Of a DNA stretch of 14,650 nucleotides, positions 5,796 through 12,995 are shown piece by piece. The translations under genes and the position numbers were made by a program. The DNA lies in assembly GCA_040881945.1 (NCBI GenBank), contig JBBECF010000174.1:1-14650 (forward strand), read 5' to 3'. The stretch comes from JBBECF01 sp040881945 (GTDB lineage: Bacteria; Pseudomonadota; Alphaproteobacteria; Dongiales; Dongiaceae). Each line of letters starts with the position of its first letter. Positions within the stretch are counted from its first letter, which is position 1. The notes beneath the pieces are model-generated. The model did not search any database, was not told the origin of the DNA, and was given only the letters and a program-made list of their open reading frames with translations.

Positions 5796-8522
5796 TCAGG
5801 CCGCCGCGACAAGGTCGCTGAACGCCGTGCCGGGACGGTCCAGCTCCGCCACCTTGCCCTGTTCCACGACCTTGCCGTCGCGCATGACCAGCACGCGGTC
5901 CAGGTCGCGCGCCATATCCGCCCGATGCAGCGCCCAGAACACGCCGCGCCCGCGGCGCGCGCCGAGGATGTTCTCCATCACCTTGATCTGCGCGGCGTTG
6001 TCGAGCACCGCCGTCGCCTGATTGACGACCAGCAGGTCGGGGCGCTTGACCAGGGCGCGGGCGATGCCGACCTTTTGCCGCTGGGCCGCGCTCAGCCGCT
6101 TGCCGGCGATGCCGACATGAAAATCGAGCCCGACCTCGGTCACGGCGCGGCGCAGATCGAGCTCGTCCAGCACCTCGCCGATCGACTGCATGACGCGCCC
6201 CGCGGCGTGCGCCTGGCCGTAGGTGAGACGGCCGAACAGGATGTTGTCCTGGAGCGTCGCGGCGGCGTTGTAGCGGCGCACGTCGTAGAACTCGACGGCG
6301 CCGCGCAACGGCGCCGGCAGGTTGTCGGCGAAGGCCCGGCGCGCGCCGAGGAGCCGCTGCTCGAGGCCCGCGTCGATCAGGCCGAGCCGGTGCCGCGCTT
6401 CGATATAGGGGAACGCCAGCGCCATCAGCCTGCCCCGGTCGTCCGCACCGAGATGCTCCATGCCCGCCTTGCCGACATGCAACGCCAGCGCCTGGTATTC
6501 AGGCAGATCGTCCGACGCAATGAAGCTGAACTGCTCGAAGAACGGGTGTCCCGGCGGCAGGTCGGCGAACAGCTCGATCATCGTTTCCGCGATCCGGTGA
6601 CCGACCTCGAGAAGGTCGCGCGTCAAGCCCTCGCGGTCCAGAATGCCCCGCAGGTAGTCGTTGTCGGCCAGCCGGTCGGCCGCGAACTCGGCGCCGACCG
6701 CCGTCCCGAACAGCAAGTTTTCGCCGATCGACATGTTCTTGTTGTAGCGCCCGCCGTCGAACGGTTCGACCAGCGTCGCCAAATCCGAGTCGGCGAGGCG
6801 CCCATGCAGCGCTTGGCGCGCGGCGAGGACCTTGGCCGTCAGCCCCGGACGGCGATCCGGCACGATCGTGCCGCGCAGGCCGAATTGGTAGGTGTCGTCG
6901 AACAGCTCGACCAGACGCATCGCCTCGATCAGGCGATCGTCGATGTCCCCGGGCCCGGTCGCCCCGGCGGCCGCGTAATCGATCCAATCGGCGGCGAGGT
7001 CGAGTTCCGGGTTGCCCGACCGCCGCGCCTCGTCGATCCAACCGGCGCGCCGCCGCCCTTCGTGGTCGTCGTAGGCCGGCGGCCGCAACGGCCGGTGCTT
7101 CAACCCGTACAAAATGTTGTCGCGCACGCTGACGGGAAAGAGGTAGGGCTCCTGGCCGACATAGGCGATGCGGCGCCCGGTGACCGCCTCGGGCGCTTCG
7201 ACGAGATCCAGCCCGCCGATGGTCAGCGATCCGGCCGTTGGCTTCACCAGCCCGGCCAGCACCAGGGCGAGGCTGTCCTTGCCGCCGCCGGCGGGCCCGG
7301 TGACGGCGACGTGCTCGGCAAGGTCGAAATCGAAGCTGACGCCGTCCAGGAGTTTGCCTTCGGTCTCGTCGATCAGGGTCAGGTTGCCGGCCGTGACCCT
7401 GCCGTCGAGCGGCGCGGCGGACGCCGCCGGGTCCTGCAACGCCGGCGGCAGCATGCCGTCCGGGTTGAACTGCTCGATCACCTGCTCGTACTTGATCTGG
7501 ACGTCCTGGCGCTGCTGGTCCCAGTCGATCAGCTCCTTGACCGGCCCCGGCAGGTCCTTGTAGGCGGCGATCACCGCGACCAGGCCGCCGATGTCGAGCC
7601 GCCCGGTGACCGCCAGGTAGCCGCCGATGAGATAGAACAGGAACGGCGTAAACTGGGCGAGCAGGTTGTTGAGGAACTTCACCGCGAACTTGCGCTGAAA
7701 CAGCTCGAACCGGATGCCGAAGATCGTGCCGAGCCGGTCGGCCATGTCGGCGCGCTCGAAGTTCGAGGTGTCGTGCGCGTGGATCTCGGTGGCGCCGTCG
7801 ACGCATTCGGCGACCCGCCCGGCGAGCTGCCGCGCGGTCAACTGCCGCTGCTTGCCGAGGACCAGTACCCTGACCCGCAGCTTCGGGATGATGACGGCCT
7901 GCAGCACCAGGATGCCGACCGTGACGGCGCCGAGATAAAGGCTCTGCACGAGAATGAAGGCGAGGGCGGTGAGCGCCTGGCCGCCGAGGAAGGCCGGCTG
8001 CACGAAGGCGTCGCCGATGAACCCGCCCAGGGGCTCCACCTCCTCCTTGATCATGGTCGCGATCTCGGCCTGCTTGACCCGCCGGAAATGCGCCTGCGGA
8101 AAGCGCAACAGGCGGTCGAACAGCTCGAAGCGCAGCCGCCGCAGCATGCGTTCGCCGAGGCGCCCCTTTTGCGTGTTGATCTGGTACTTGAAGGCGCCGT
8201 TGATGAAGACGAGCAGCAGGAAGGTGAGACTCAGCGCCACCAGATAGGGAATCCGCTCGAACTCAAAGCCGTCGAACAGGGTGACCGTGCCCTGAAGACC
8301 GAAGCCGGAGAGGAAATCCGGGGCGGAGAACCGGAGGGCCAGAAAGCTGGCGGTCGCGTCCGGCGCGTCGAAGCCTTCGCCCTGGATCGCGCGGTTGACA
8401 ATCCGCTTCGGCAGGTCGAGCGACAGGAAATAGAACAATTGGGAAACCAGGACGACGCCGATGATGACGATTTGTTCGTTGCGGCTGTGCCGAAGGACGT
8501 ATTTGAACAGATTACGTTCCAT
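5796..8522 (-). CDS. ABC exporter-like protein with split, repeat-expanded and degenerate nucleotide-binding domain
   Basis: A 908-residue fusion of a type-1 exporter membrane domain (about 1-355) and a nucleotide-binding domain (about 375-905). Probable membrane segments are near 17-37, 93-112, 178-195, 197-215, 290-306 and 308-322. The GRLGERMLRRLRFELFDRLL coupling region (120-139) is typical of the fold. In the ATPase part, Walker A reads GPAGGGKDS (409-417), with Asp416 where Ser/Thr should ligate Mg. The Q-loop is Gln457, the signature is LSAAQ (810-814), Walker B ends in Asn834-Gln835 instead of Asp-Glu, and the H-loop His866 is kept. About 353 residues separate Q-loop and signature, against roughly 50 in ordinary exporters. 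That stretch repeats a NxLFG segment at 468-473, 601-606 and 759-764. The ATG at 8522 follows a weak GGG. It is the first gene of an operon with the cNMP-binding protein and methyltransferase. The fold is certain; transport activity is doubtful or non-canonical, and the substrate is unknown. Confidence 0.9.
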   Translation of the reverse strand: MERNLFKYVLRHSRNEQIVIIGVVLVSQLFYFLSLDLPKRIVNRAIQGEGFDAPDATASFLALRFSAPDFLSGFGLQGTVTLFDGFEFERIPYLVALSLTFLLLVFINGAFKYQINTQKGRLGERMLRRLRFELFDRLLRFPQAHFRRVKQAEIATMIKEEVEPLGGFIGDAFVQPAFLGGQALTALAFILVQSLYLGAVTVGILVLQAVIIPKLRVRVLVLGKQRQLTARQLAGRVAECVDGATEIHAHDTSNFERADMADRLGTIFGIRFELFQRKFAVKFLNNLLAQFTPFLFYLIGGYLAVTGRLDIGGLVAVIAAYKDLPGPVKELIDWDQQRQDVQIKYEQVIEQFNPDGMLPPALQDPAASAAPLDGRVTAGNLTLIDETEGKLLDGVSFDFDLAEHVAVTGPAGGGKDSLALVLAGLVKPTAGSLTIGGLDLVEAPEAVTGRRIAYVGQEPYLFPVSVRDNILYGLKHRPLRPPAYDDHEGRRRAGWIDEARRSGNPELDLAADWIDYAAAGATGPGDIDDRLIEAMRLVELFDDTYQFGLRGTIVPDRRPGLTAKVLAARQALHGRLADSDLATLVEPFDGGRYNKNMSIGENLLFGTAVGAEFAADRLADNDYLRGILDREGLTRDLLEVGHRIAETMIELFADLPPGHPFFEQFSFIASDDLPEYQALALHVGKAGMEHLGADDRGRLMALAFPYIEARHRLGLIDAGLEQRLLGARRAFADNLPAPLRGAVEFYDVRRYNAAATLQDNILFGRLTYGQAHAAGRVMQSIGEVLDELDLRRAVTEVGLDFHVGIAGKRLSAAQRQKVGIARALVKRPDLLVVNQATAVLDNAAQIKVMENILGARRGRGVFWALHRADMARDLDRVLVMRDGKVVEQGKVAELDRPGTAFSDLVAAA

Positions 8523-8636
8523 GCCCGGGCCCTGGCCGTCCGCCGCGACGCCGACGGACCGCGCCCGTCGTCGGTCAAAGACTACCGCGCCATTGGGCGG
8601 CCCGTAAACAATGCCGGCCAGACGGCCCGAAAAACC

Positions 8637-8664
8637 CTGACTTTCCCGCAGCCCGGTTCATATG
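8637..8664 (+). promoter_or_regulatory. Weak candidate promoter of the glycosyltransferase cluster
   Basis: CTGACT (8637-8642) and CATATG (8659-8664) are spaced 16 nt apart in the 189-bp gap between the divergent ABC gene and the glycosyltransferase at 8712. An overlapping CATAGT (8666-8671) preceded by TGC could serve as an extended -10. Matches are modest. No clearer promoter was found for either divergent gene in this gap. Confidence 0.3.
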
Positions 8665-8711
8665 CCATAGTCCCGTCGGGGGAAAAGCCAAGAACAACGC
8701 CGGGGACGGCG

Positions 8712-9932
8712 ATGAGCAATGTTCGGACCAACGTCCGCGTGCTGATCTACAGCCACGATACGTTCGGCCTCGGCCACCTGCGCCGGTGCCGCGCCATCGC
8801 GCATGCGCTGGTCGAGCACAACCGGCACCTGTCCGTCCTGATCCTGACCGGGTCGCCGATCATCGGCAGCTTCGACTTCCGCGCGCGCGTCGATTTCGTG
8901 CGCGTGCCGGGCGTGATCAAGCTGCGCAGCGGCGACTACACCACGCTCAACCTGCACATCGACATCGAACAGACCCTTGCCATGCGGGCGTCGATCATCC
9001 GGCACACGGCGGAGATCTTCGACCCGGACCTGTTCATCGTCGACAAGGAGCCGCTCGGCCTGCGCGGCGAGGTGGATGATACGCTGCACATGCTGAAGGA
9101 CCGCGGCGTGCCGCTGATCCTCGGCCTGCGCGATGTGCTCGACGAGCCCGGCCTGCTGGCGCCGGAATGGGCGCGCAAGAACGTCCTGCCGGCGCTGCGC
9201 GACGTCTATGACGAGATCTGGGTCTACGGGCTGCCGCAGGTGTGCGATCCGCTGGCCGGCATCGGACTGCCCCGTTCGGTGCGCAAGAAGGTGACCTTCA
9301 CCGGCTATCTTGCCCGCCGCCTGCAGCGCGTGTCGGCGCCGCCGCTGTCGAAGATCGCCGAGCCGTTCCTGTTGGTCACGACGGGCGGCGGCGGGGACGG
9401 CGAGGGCGTCGTCGATTGGGTGCTGCGCGCCTATGAAGAAGACCGCGCCATGCCGCTTCCGGCGCTGCTCGTGCTCGGGCCGTTCATGCACATCGACCGC
9501 CAGGCGGAGTTCCTGGCCCGCGCCGCCAAGCTGGATAACGTCGAGGCGATCACCTTCGACGCGCAGATCGAAAACCTGTTGGCGCGCGCCGCCGGCGTGG
9601 TGGCGATGGGCGGCTACAACACCTTTTGCGAGATCCTGTCGTTCGACAAGCGGGCGCTGATCGTGCCGCGCATGGCGCCGCGCCTGGAACAGTACATCCG
9701 GGCGGCCCGGGCCGAGGAACTGGGGCTGGTGCGCATGCTGGTCGAGGACGGGCGGCACGACCCCCAAACCATGGCGACGGCGCTGCGCCACCTGCCGCAG
9801 CAGAGCGCGCCGTCGCAGGTGGTGGTGCCGGGGCTGCTCGACGGCGAGGCCAACATCAACCGGCTGGCCGATAAATGGCTGGCCCGCGGCCGGCGGCCCG
9901 CCTTGCGTGTCGCCAGCAAGCAGCGGATCTAG
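8712..9932 (+). CDS. MurG-like glycosyltransferase (COG4671-type predicted glycosyltransferase)
   Basis: A 406-residue GT-B-fold enzyme expected to move a sugar from a nucleotide donor to a lipid-linked or soluble acceptor in the cytoplasm. The N-terminal half opens with VLIYSHDTFGLGHLRRCRAIA (10-30), whose GxGH loop corresponds to the MurG acceptor-side glycine loop. The C-terminal half has the donor-side loop TTGGGGDG (223-230) and AMGGYNTFCEIL (298-309), equivalent to the MurG GGxNT segment that contacts the nucleotide. PRMAPRLEQYIRA (319-331) follows. No signal peptide or membrane span is apparent. The ATG at 8712 is chosen because GGGGAC lies 6 nt upstream and the first strand follows at once. 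A much longer open frame to the left is an antisense shadow of the ABC gene. It is paralogous to the gene at 12992 and starts the plus-strand glycan cluster. Acceptor and donor are unknown. Confidence 0.88.
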   Translation: MSNVRTNVRVLIYSHDTFGLGHLRRCRAIAHALVEHNRHLSVLILTGSPIIGSFDFRARVDFVRVPGVIKLRSGDYTTLNLHIDIEQTLAMRASIIRHTAEIFDPDLFIVDKEPLGLRGEVDDTLHMLKDRGVPLILGLRDVLDEPGLLAPEWARKNVLPALRDVYDEIWVYGLPQVCDPLAGIGLPRSVRKKVTFTGYLARRLQRVSAPPLSKIAEPFLLVTTGGGGDGEGVVDWVLRAYEEDRAMPLPALLVLGPFMHIDRQAEFLARAAKLDNVEAITFDAQIENLLARAAGVVAMGGYNTFCEILSFDKRALIVPRMAPRLEQYIRAARAEELGLVRMLVEDGRHDPQTMATALRHLPQQSAPSQVVVPGLLDGEANINRLADKWLARGRRPALRVASKQRI

Positions 9933-9933
9933 T

Positions 9934-9956
9934 GTCCCGGCCATGATGGCCGGGAC
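9934..9956 (+). terminator. Perfect hairpin between two glycosyltransferase genes (terminator or attenuator, no T-tract)
   Basis: A 10-bp perfect inverted repeat (arm GTCCCGGCCA, 9934-9943 with 9947-9956) with loop TGA begins 2 nt after the stop of the first glycosyltransferase. No T-run follows on either strand, so it may limit mRNA decay or attenuate rather than terminate. It could also be a dispersed palindromic repeat. The next gene starts 29 nt later. Confidence 0.45.
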
Positions 9957-9985
9957 CGCATAGCTGGATTGAGATCCCCGGACCC

Positions 9986-11257
9986 TTGCCCCGACCCGTC
10001 GTCTTCGTCCTCAAGGGCTATCCGCGCCTGTCGGAGACCTTCATCGCGCAGGAGATCCGCGAGCTGGAGCGCCGCGGCCTCGACATCCGCATCGTCGCGT
10101 TGCGCCGTCCCACCGACCGCGCCGCGCATCCGATCCACGGCGAGATCGGCGCGCCCGTCGCCTATCTGCCGGAATACCTGTACCGGGCGCCGTGGCGGGT
10201 GCTGCGCGCCTGGTGGCGCGGCCGCCGGCGGCCCGGCTACGGCCCGGCGCGCGCCGCCTGGCTCAGCGACCTGCGCCGCGATCCGACGCCGAACCGGGTG
10301 CGGCGCTTCGGCCAGGCGCTCGTCCTGGCCGAGGAGCTGCCGGCCGAGACCGCGCGGCTGCACGCGCATTTCCTGCACACCCCCGCCTCGGTCGCCCGCT
10401 ACGCCGCCCTGATGACCGGGCTGCCGTGGAGCTGTTCCGCCCATGCCAAGGACATCTGGACCACGCCCGAGTGGGAAAAGCGCGAGAAGCTGGCGGCGGC
10501 GGCGTGGGTCGTGACCTGCACCGCGCACGGCCGCGACCACCTGGCGGCTCTGGCCCCGGCGCCGGGACGGGTCGAGCTGGCCTATCACGGACTCGATTTC
10601 CGCCGCTTCGCCCTCGACCCGGCGGCGCGGGCGGCGCGCGAGGGCGGGGCGCGCGACGGCGCCGACGCCGCCGATCCGGTGCGCATCCTGTCGGTCGGAC
10701 GCGCGGTCGAGAAGAAGGGCTATGGCGATCTGCTCGAGGCGCTGGGGCGGCTGCCGCACCACCTGTCGTGGCGGTTCGTCCATGTCGGTGGCGGCCCGCT
10801 GCTCGGCGCCCTGCGCCGCCGCGCGCGCGCGCTCGGCCTCGCCGGGCGCATCGAATGGTGCGGCCCGCGCGCCCAGGACGAGGTGCTGCGCCGGTACCGC
10901 GAGGCCGATCTCTTCGTGCTCGCCAGCCGCCTCGCCGCCGACGGCGACCGCGACGGCCTGCCCAACGTCCTGATGGAGGCGCAAAGCCAGGCCCTGGCCG
11001 TGCTCGCGACGCGGGTCGCGGCGGTGCCGGAGCTGGTGATCGAGGGCGTTACCGGCGTCCTCGTCGAGCCCGGCGCGCCGGAGGCATTAGCCGCGGCCCT
11101 GGCCGCCCTGATCGCCGATCCGGCCCGCCGCGCCGCCCTGGGCGAAGCCGGTTTTGCTCGGGTCCATCGGCAGTTCGGCCTGGCCGCCGGCATCGACAGG
11201 CTGGCCGAACGGTTCGGCCTGGGCGCGGCGGCGGCGCGGGCACGGCCTTGCGCGTAG
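9986..11257 (+). CDS. GT4-type glycosyltransferase, WcaL-like
   Basis: A 423-residue GT-B enzyme of the kind found in exopolysaccharide clusters. The N-terminal VFVLKGYPRLSETFIAQEI (6-24) is highly characteristic of colanic-acid WcaL-like transferases. AHAKDIW (152-158) and YHGLDFRRF (200-208) follow. The donor domain has ILSVGRAVEKKGY (234-246) with Arg239 and Lys243/244 placed to bind nucleotide phosphates. The usual E-x7-E motif is present as Asp323-x7-Glu331 in DRDGLPNVLMEA, so Asp replaces the first Glu. The start is TTG at 9986, just before the conserved first strand. The Shine-Dalgarno is weak (CGGAC). A perfect hairpin at 9934-9956 separates it from the preceding gene. Its stop lies 10 bp inside the next gene. 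Donor sugar cannot be assigned. Confidence 0.88.
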   Translation: MPRPVVFVLKGYPRLSETFIAQEIRELERRGLDIRIVALRRPTDRAAHPIHGEIGAPVAYLPEYLYRAPWRVLRAWWRGRRRPGYGPARAAWLSDLRRDPTPNRVRRFGQALVLAEELPAETARLHAHFLHTPASVARYAALMTGLPWSCSAHAKDIWTTPEWEKREKLAAAAWVVTCTAHGRDHLAALAPAPGRVELAYHGLDFRRFALDPAARAAREGGARDGADAADPVRILSVGRAVEKKGYGDLLEALGRLPHHLSWRFVHVGGGPLLGALRRRARALGLAGRIEWCGPRAQDEVLRRYREADLFVLASRLAADGDRDGLPNVLMEAQSQALAVLATRVAAVPELVIEGVTGVLVEPGAPEALAAALAALIADPARRAALGEAGFARVHRQFGLAAGIDRLAERFGLGAAAARARPCA

Positions 11258-12405
11258 CCTTCTACGCGCCGATGAAGCAGCCGACCCATCCGGTGCCGTC
11301 GGGCGACCGCCGCATGGCCCGCCTGCTCATGGCCGCGCTCGCCCGCGCCGGCCACCGCGTCGAGTTGGCGAGCCGGCTGCGCAGCTACGACGGCGCCGGC
11401 GACCCGGCGCGACAGGCGGCGATCGCCACCCGGGCCCGCGGGATCGCGGCGCGCCTGCTGCGCCGCTACCGGGCGCGGCCGCCGGCGCAGCGCCCAGCGG
11501 CCTGGTTCACCTACCATCTCTATTACAAGGCGCCGGACTGGCTCGGCCCGGCGGTGGCAGACGCGCTCGCCATCCCCTATCTGGTCGCCGAGGCGTCCCA
11601 TGCGCCCAAGCGGGCCGGCGGCGCCTGGGCGCCGGGGCACGCGGCGGCAGCCGACGCCATCGCCCGCGCCGCCGCGATTTTTACCCTCAACCCGGTCGAT
11701 GCCGAGTGCCTGGCGCCACTCGCCGGCGCCGGCCGCGTCGTGCGGCTGCCGCCGTTTCTCGACGCCGTCGGCCCGGCGCCGCCGCCGCGGGCCGCCGCGC
11801 GGGCCGCCCTGGCCGGGCGCTTCGGGCTCGACGCAGGGCGCACCTGGCTGCTGGCCGTGGCGATGATGCGGGCGGGCGACAAGCTCGCGTCGTACCGTCT
11901 GCTCGGGCAGGCGCTGCGCCGGCTCAGCGACCTCGACTGGCAGTTGCTGGTGGTCGGCGACGGGCCGGCTCGAGACGACGTCGAAGCGGCGCTCGCCGGA
12001 CTCGGCGTCCGCTACGCCGGGGCGCAGGCCGAGCAAGATTTGGCAGCGTTCTACGCGGCCGCCGATTTGTGCGTCTGGCCGGCGGTCAACGAGGCCTATG
12101 GCATGGTCCTGTTGGAGGCGCAGGCGGCCGGCCTGCCGGTCGTCGCCGGGATCGCCGGCGGCGTCGCCGCCATCGTCGCCGACGGCGCCACCGGTCTGCT
12201 GACCCCGGCCGGGGACGAAGCGGCCTTCGCCGAGGCGCTGCGCCGGCTCATCCTCGACCCGGCGCGCCGGGCGGCGATGGGCGCGGCGGCGCGGGCGAAG
12301 GCGGCGCGCGAGCACGACATCGCGACGGCCGCGGCGATCCTCGACGCGGAACTGCGCCGGGCCTGCGCCGCGGCAAAGGATCGGTCATGCCGACCCTCGC
12401 CCTGA
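11248..12405 (+). CDS. GT4-family glycosyltransferase
   Basis: A 385-residue GT-B glycosyltransferase. The first strand is MRVAFYAPMKQP, with the glycine-containing PSGDRRMARLL (17-27) forming the early loop. The interdomain and donor region has WLLAVAMMRAGDKLASYRLL (200-219), with Arg208 and Lys212 as likely phosphate contacts, then LLVVGDGPARDD (233-244). The E-x7-E motif of GT4 is intact in NEAYGMVLLEA (Glu282 and Glu290), followed by AGLPVVA. The TTG at 11248 is preferred because it begins the predicted first strand and gives a 10-bp overlap with the upstream gene. ATG 11272 would remove that strand. The 3' end overlaps the histidine phosphatase gene by 19 bp, so the genes are probably translationally coupled. 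Strong Ala/Arg/Gly bias reflects the GC content. Confidence 0.87.
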   Translation: MRVAFYAPMKQPTHPVPSGDRRMARLLMAALARAGHRVELASRLRSYDGAGDPARQAAIATRARGIAARLLRRYRARPPAQRPAAWFTYHLYYKAPDWLGPAVADALAIPYLVAEASHAPKRAGGAWAPGHAAAADAIARAAAIFTLNPVDAECLAPLAGAGRVVRLPPFLDAVGPAPPPRAAARAALAGRFGLDAGRTWLLAVAMMRAGDKLASYRLLGQALRRLSDLDWQLLVVGDGPARDDVEAALAGLGVRYAGAQAEQDLAAFYAAADLCVWPAVNEAYGMVLLEAQAAGLPVVAGIAGGVAAIVADGATGLLTPAGDEAAFAEALRRLILDPARRAAMGAAARAKAAREHDIATAAAILDAELRRACAAAKDRSCRPSP

Positions 12406-12995
12406 TCCGCCACGGGCCGACCGCCTGGAGCGAGGCCGACCGCCTGCAGGGGCGCACCGACATCGCGCTCAGCCCGGCCGGCCGCGCCGCCGTGCGGCGC
12501 TGGCGCCTGCCGCCGCCCGTCCTGCGCTTCGCCTGGATGACGAGCCCGCTCAGCCGCTGCCGCGAGACCGCCGCCCTGCTGCGCGACGAACACCCCGAGG
12601 CGCCGCCGGCGCGCGCCGATCTGCGGCTGATCGAGATGAGCTTCGGCGCCTGGGAGGGGCGAACCCTGGCCGAGTTGCGCGCCGAATTCGGGGCGGCGAT
12701 GGGCGAATGGGAAGCGCGCGGCCTGGACTTCAAGGCGCCGGACGGCGAGAGCCCGCGCGAGGTGCAGGCAAGGCTGCGGCCGTTCCTGGCGGAAATCGGC
12801 GGCGGCGGCAACATCCTCGCCGTGACTCACAAGGGGGTCATTCGCGCCGCCTATGCGCTGGCCAGCGGCTGGAACATGCGCGACGACCCGGCCATCCGCC
12901 TGGCCGACGCGGCGGTCCATCTGTTCGCGGTCGCCGCCGACGGCGGCCTTAGCGTCGAACGGCTCAACCTGGCGTTGGAACCGCCGCCGCCATGA
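12387..12995 (+). CDS. Histidine phosphatase family protein (phosphoglycerate-mutase-like)
   Basis: A 202-residue member of the 2H phosphatase superfamily. The catalytic motif is LIRHGPT with Arg8 and the phospho-accepting His9. Further conserved residues are Arg57 in SPLSRCRET, Glu83 in IEMSFGAWEGR, and the second catalytic histidine His148 in VTHKG. The GES segment (120-122) typical of the PhoE/CobC-like branch is present, so an active phosphatase is expected. The ATG at 12387 lies within the end of the preceding glycosyltransferase, and the ATGA junction at 12992-12995 links it to the next one. Sitting between sugar transferases, it may dephosphorylate a sugar-phosphate or phosphoglycosyl intermediate, as GpgP-type enzymes do. 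That role is inferred from position only. An alpha-ribazole phosphatase (CobC) role is less likely, as no cobalamin genes are nearby. Confidence 0.9.
   Translation: MPTLALIRHGPTAWSEADRLQGRTDIALSPAGRAAVRRWRLPPPVLRFAWMTSPLSRCRETAALLRDEHPEAPPARADLRLIEMSFGAWEGRTLAELRAEFGAAMGEWEARGLDFKAPDGESPREVQARLRPFLAEIGGGGNILAVTHKGVIRAAYALASGWNMRDDPAIRLADAAVHLFAVAADGGLSVERLNLALEPPPP

Noticed and set aside
4944..8711. A very long open plus-strand frame leading into the glycosyltransferase at 8712
   Set aside because: It is antisense to the cNMP and ABC genes, is rich in Arg/Gln/Asp/Val low-complexity sequence typical of GC-rich shadows, and the real protein begins at ATG 8712 with its own ribosome-binding site.
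8523..8711. A minus-strand promoter for the ABC operon
   Set aside because: The best pairs found (for example TTGGCT with TATGGC at 16 nt) match too poorly and lie far from the gene; no call is made.
9929..12315. Long minus-strand frames opposite the glycosyltransferases
   Set aside because: They contain no recognisable domain and mirror the codon bias of the plus-strand genes, which have clear GT motifs.
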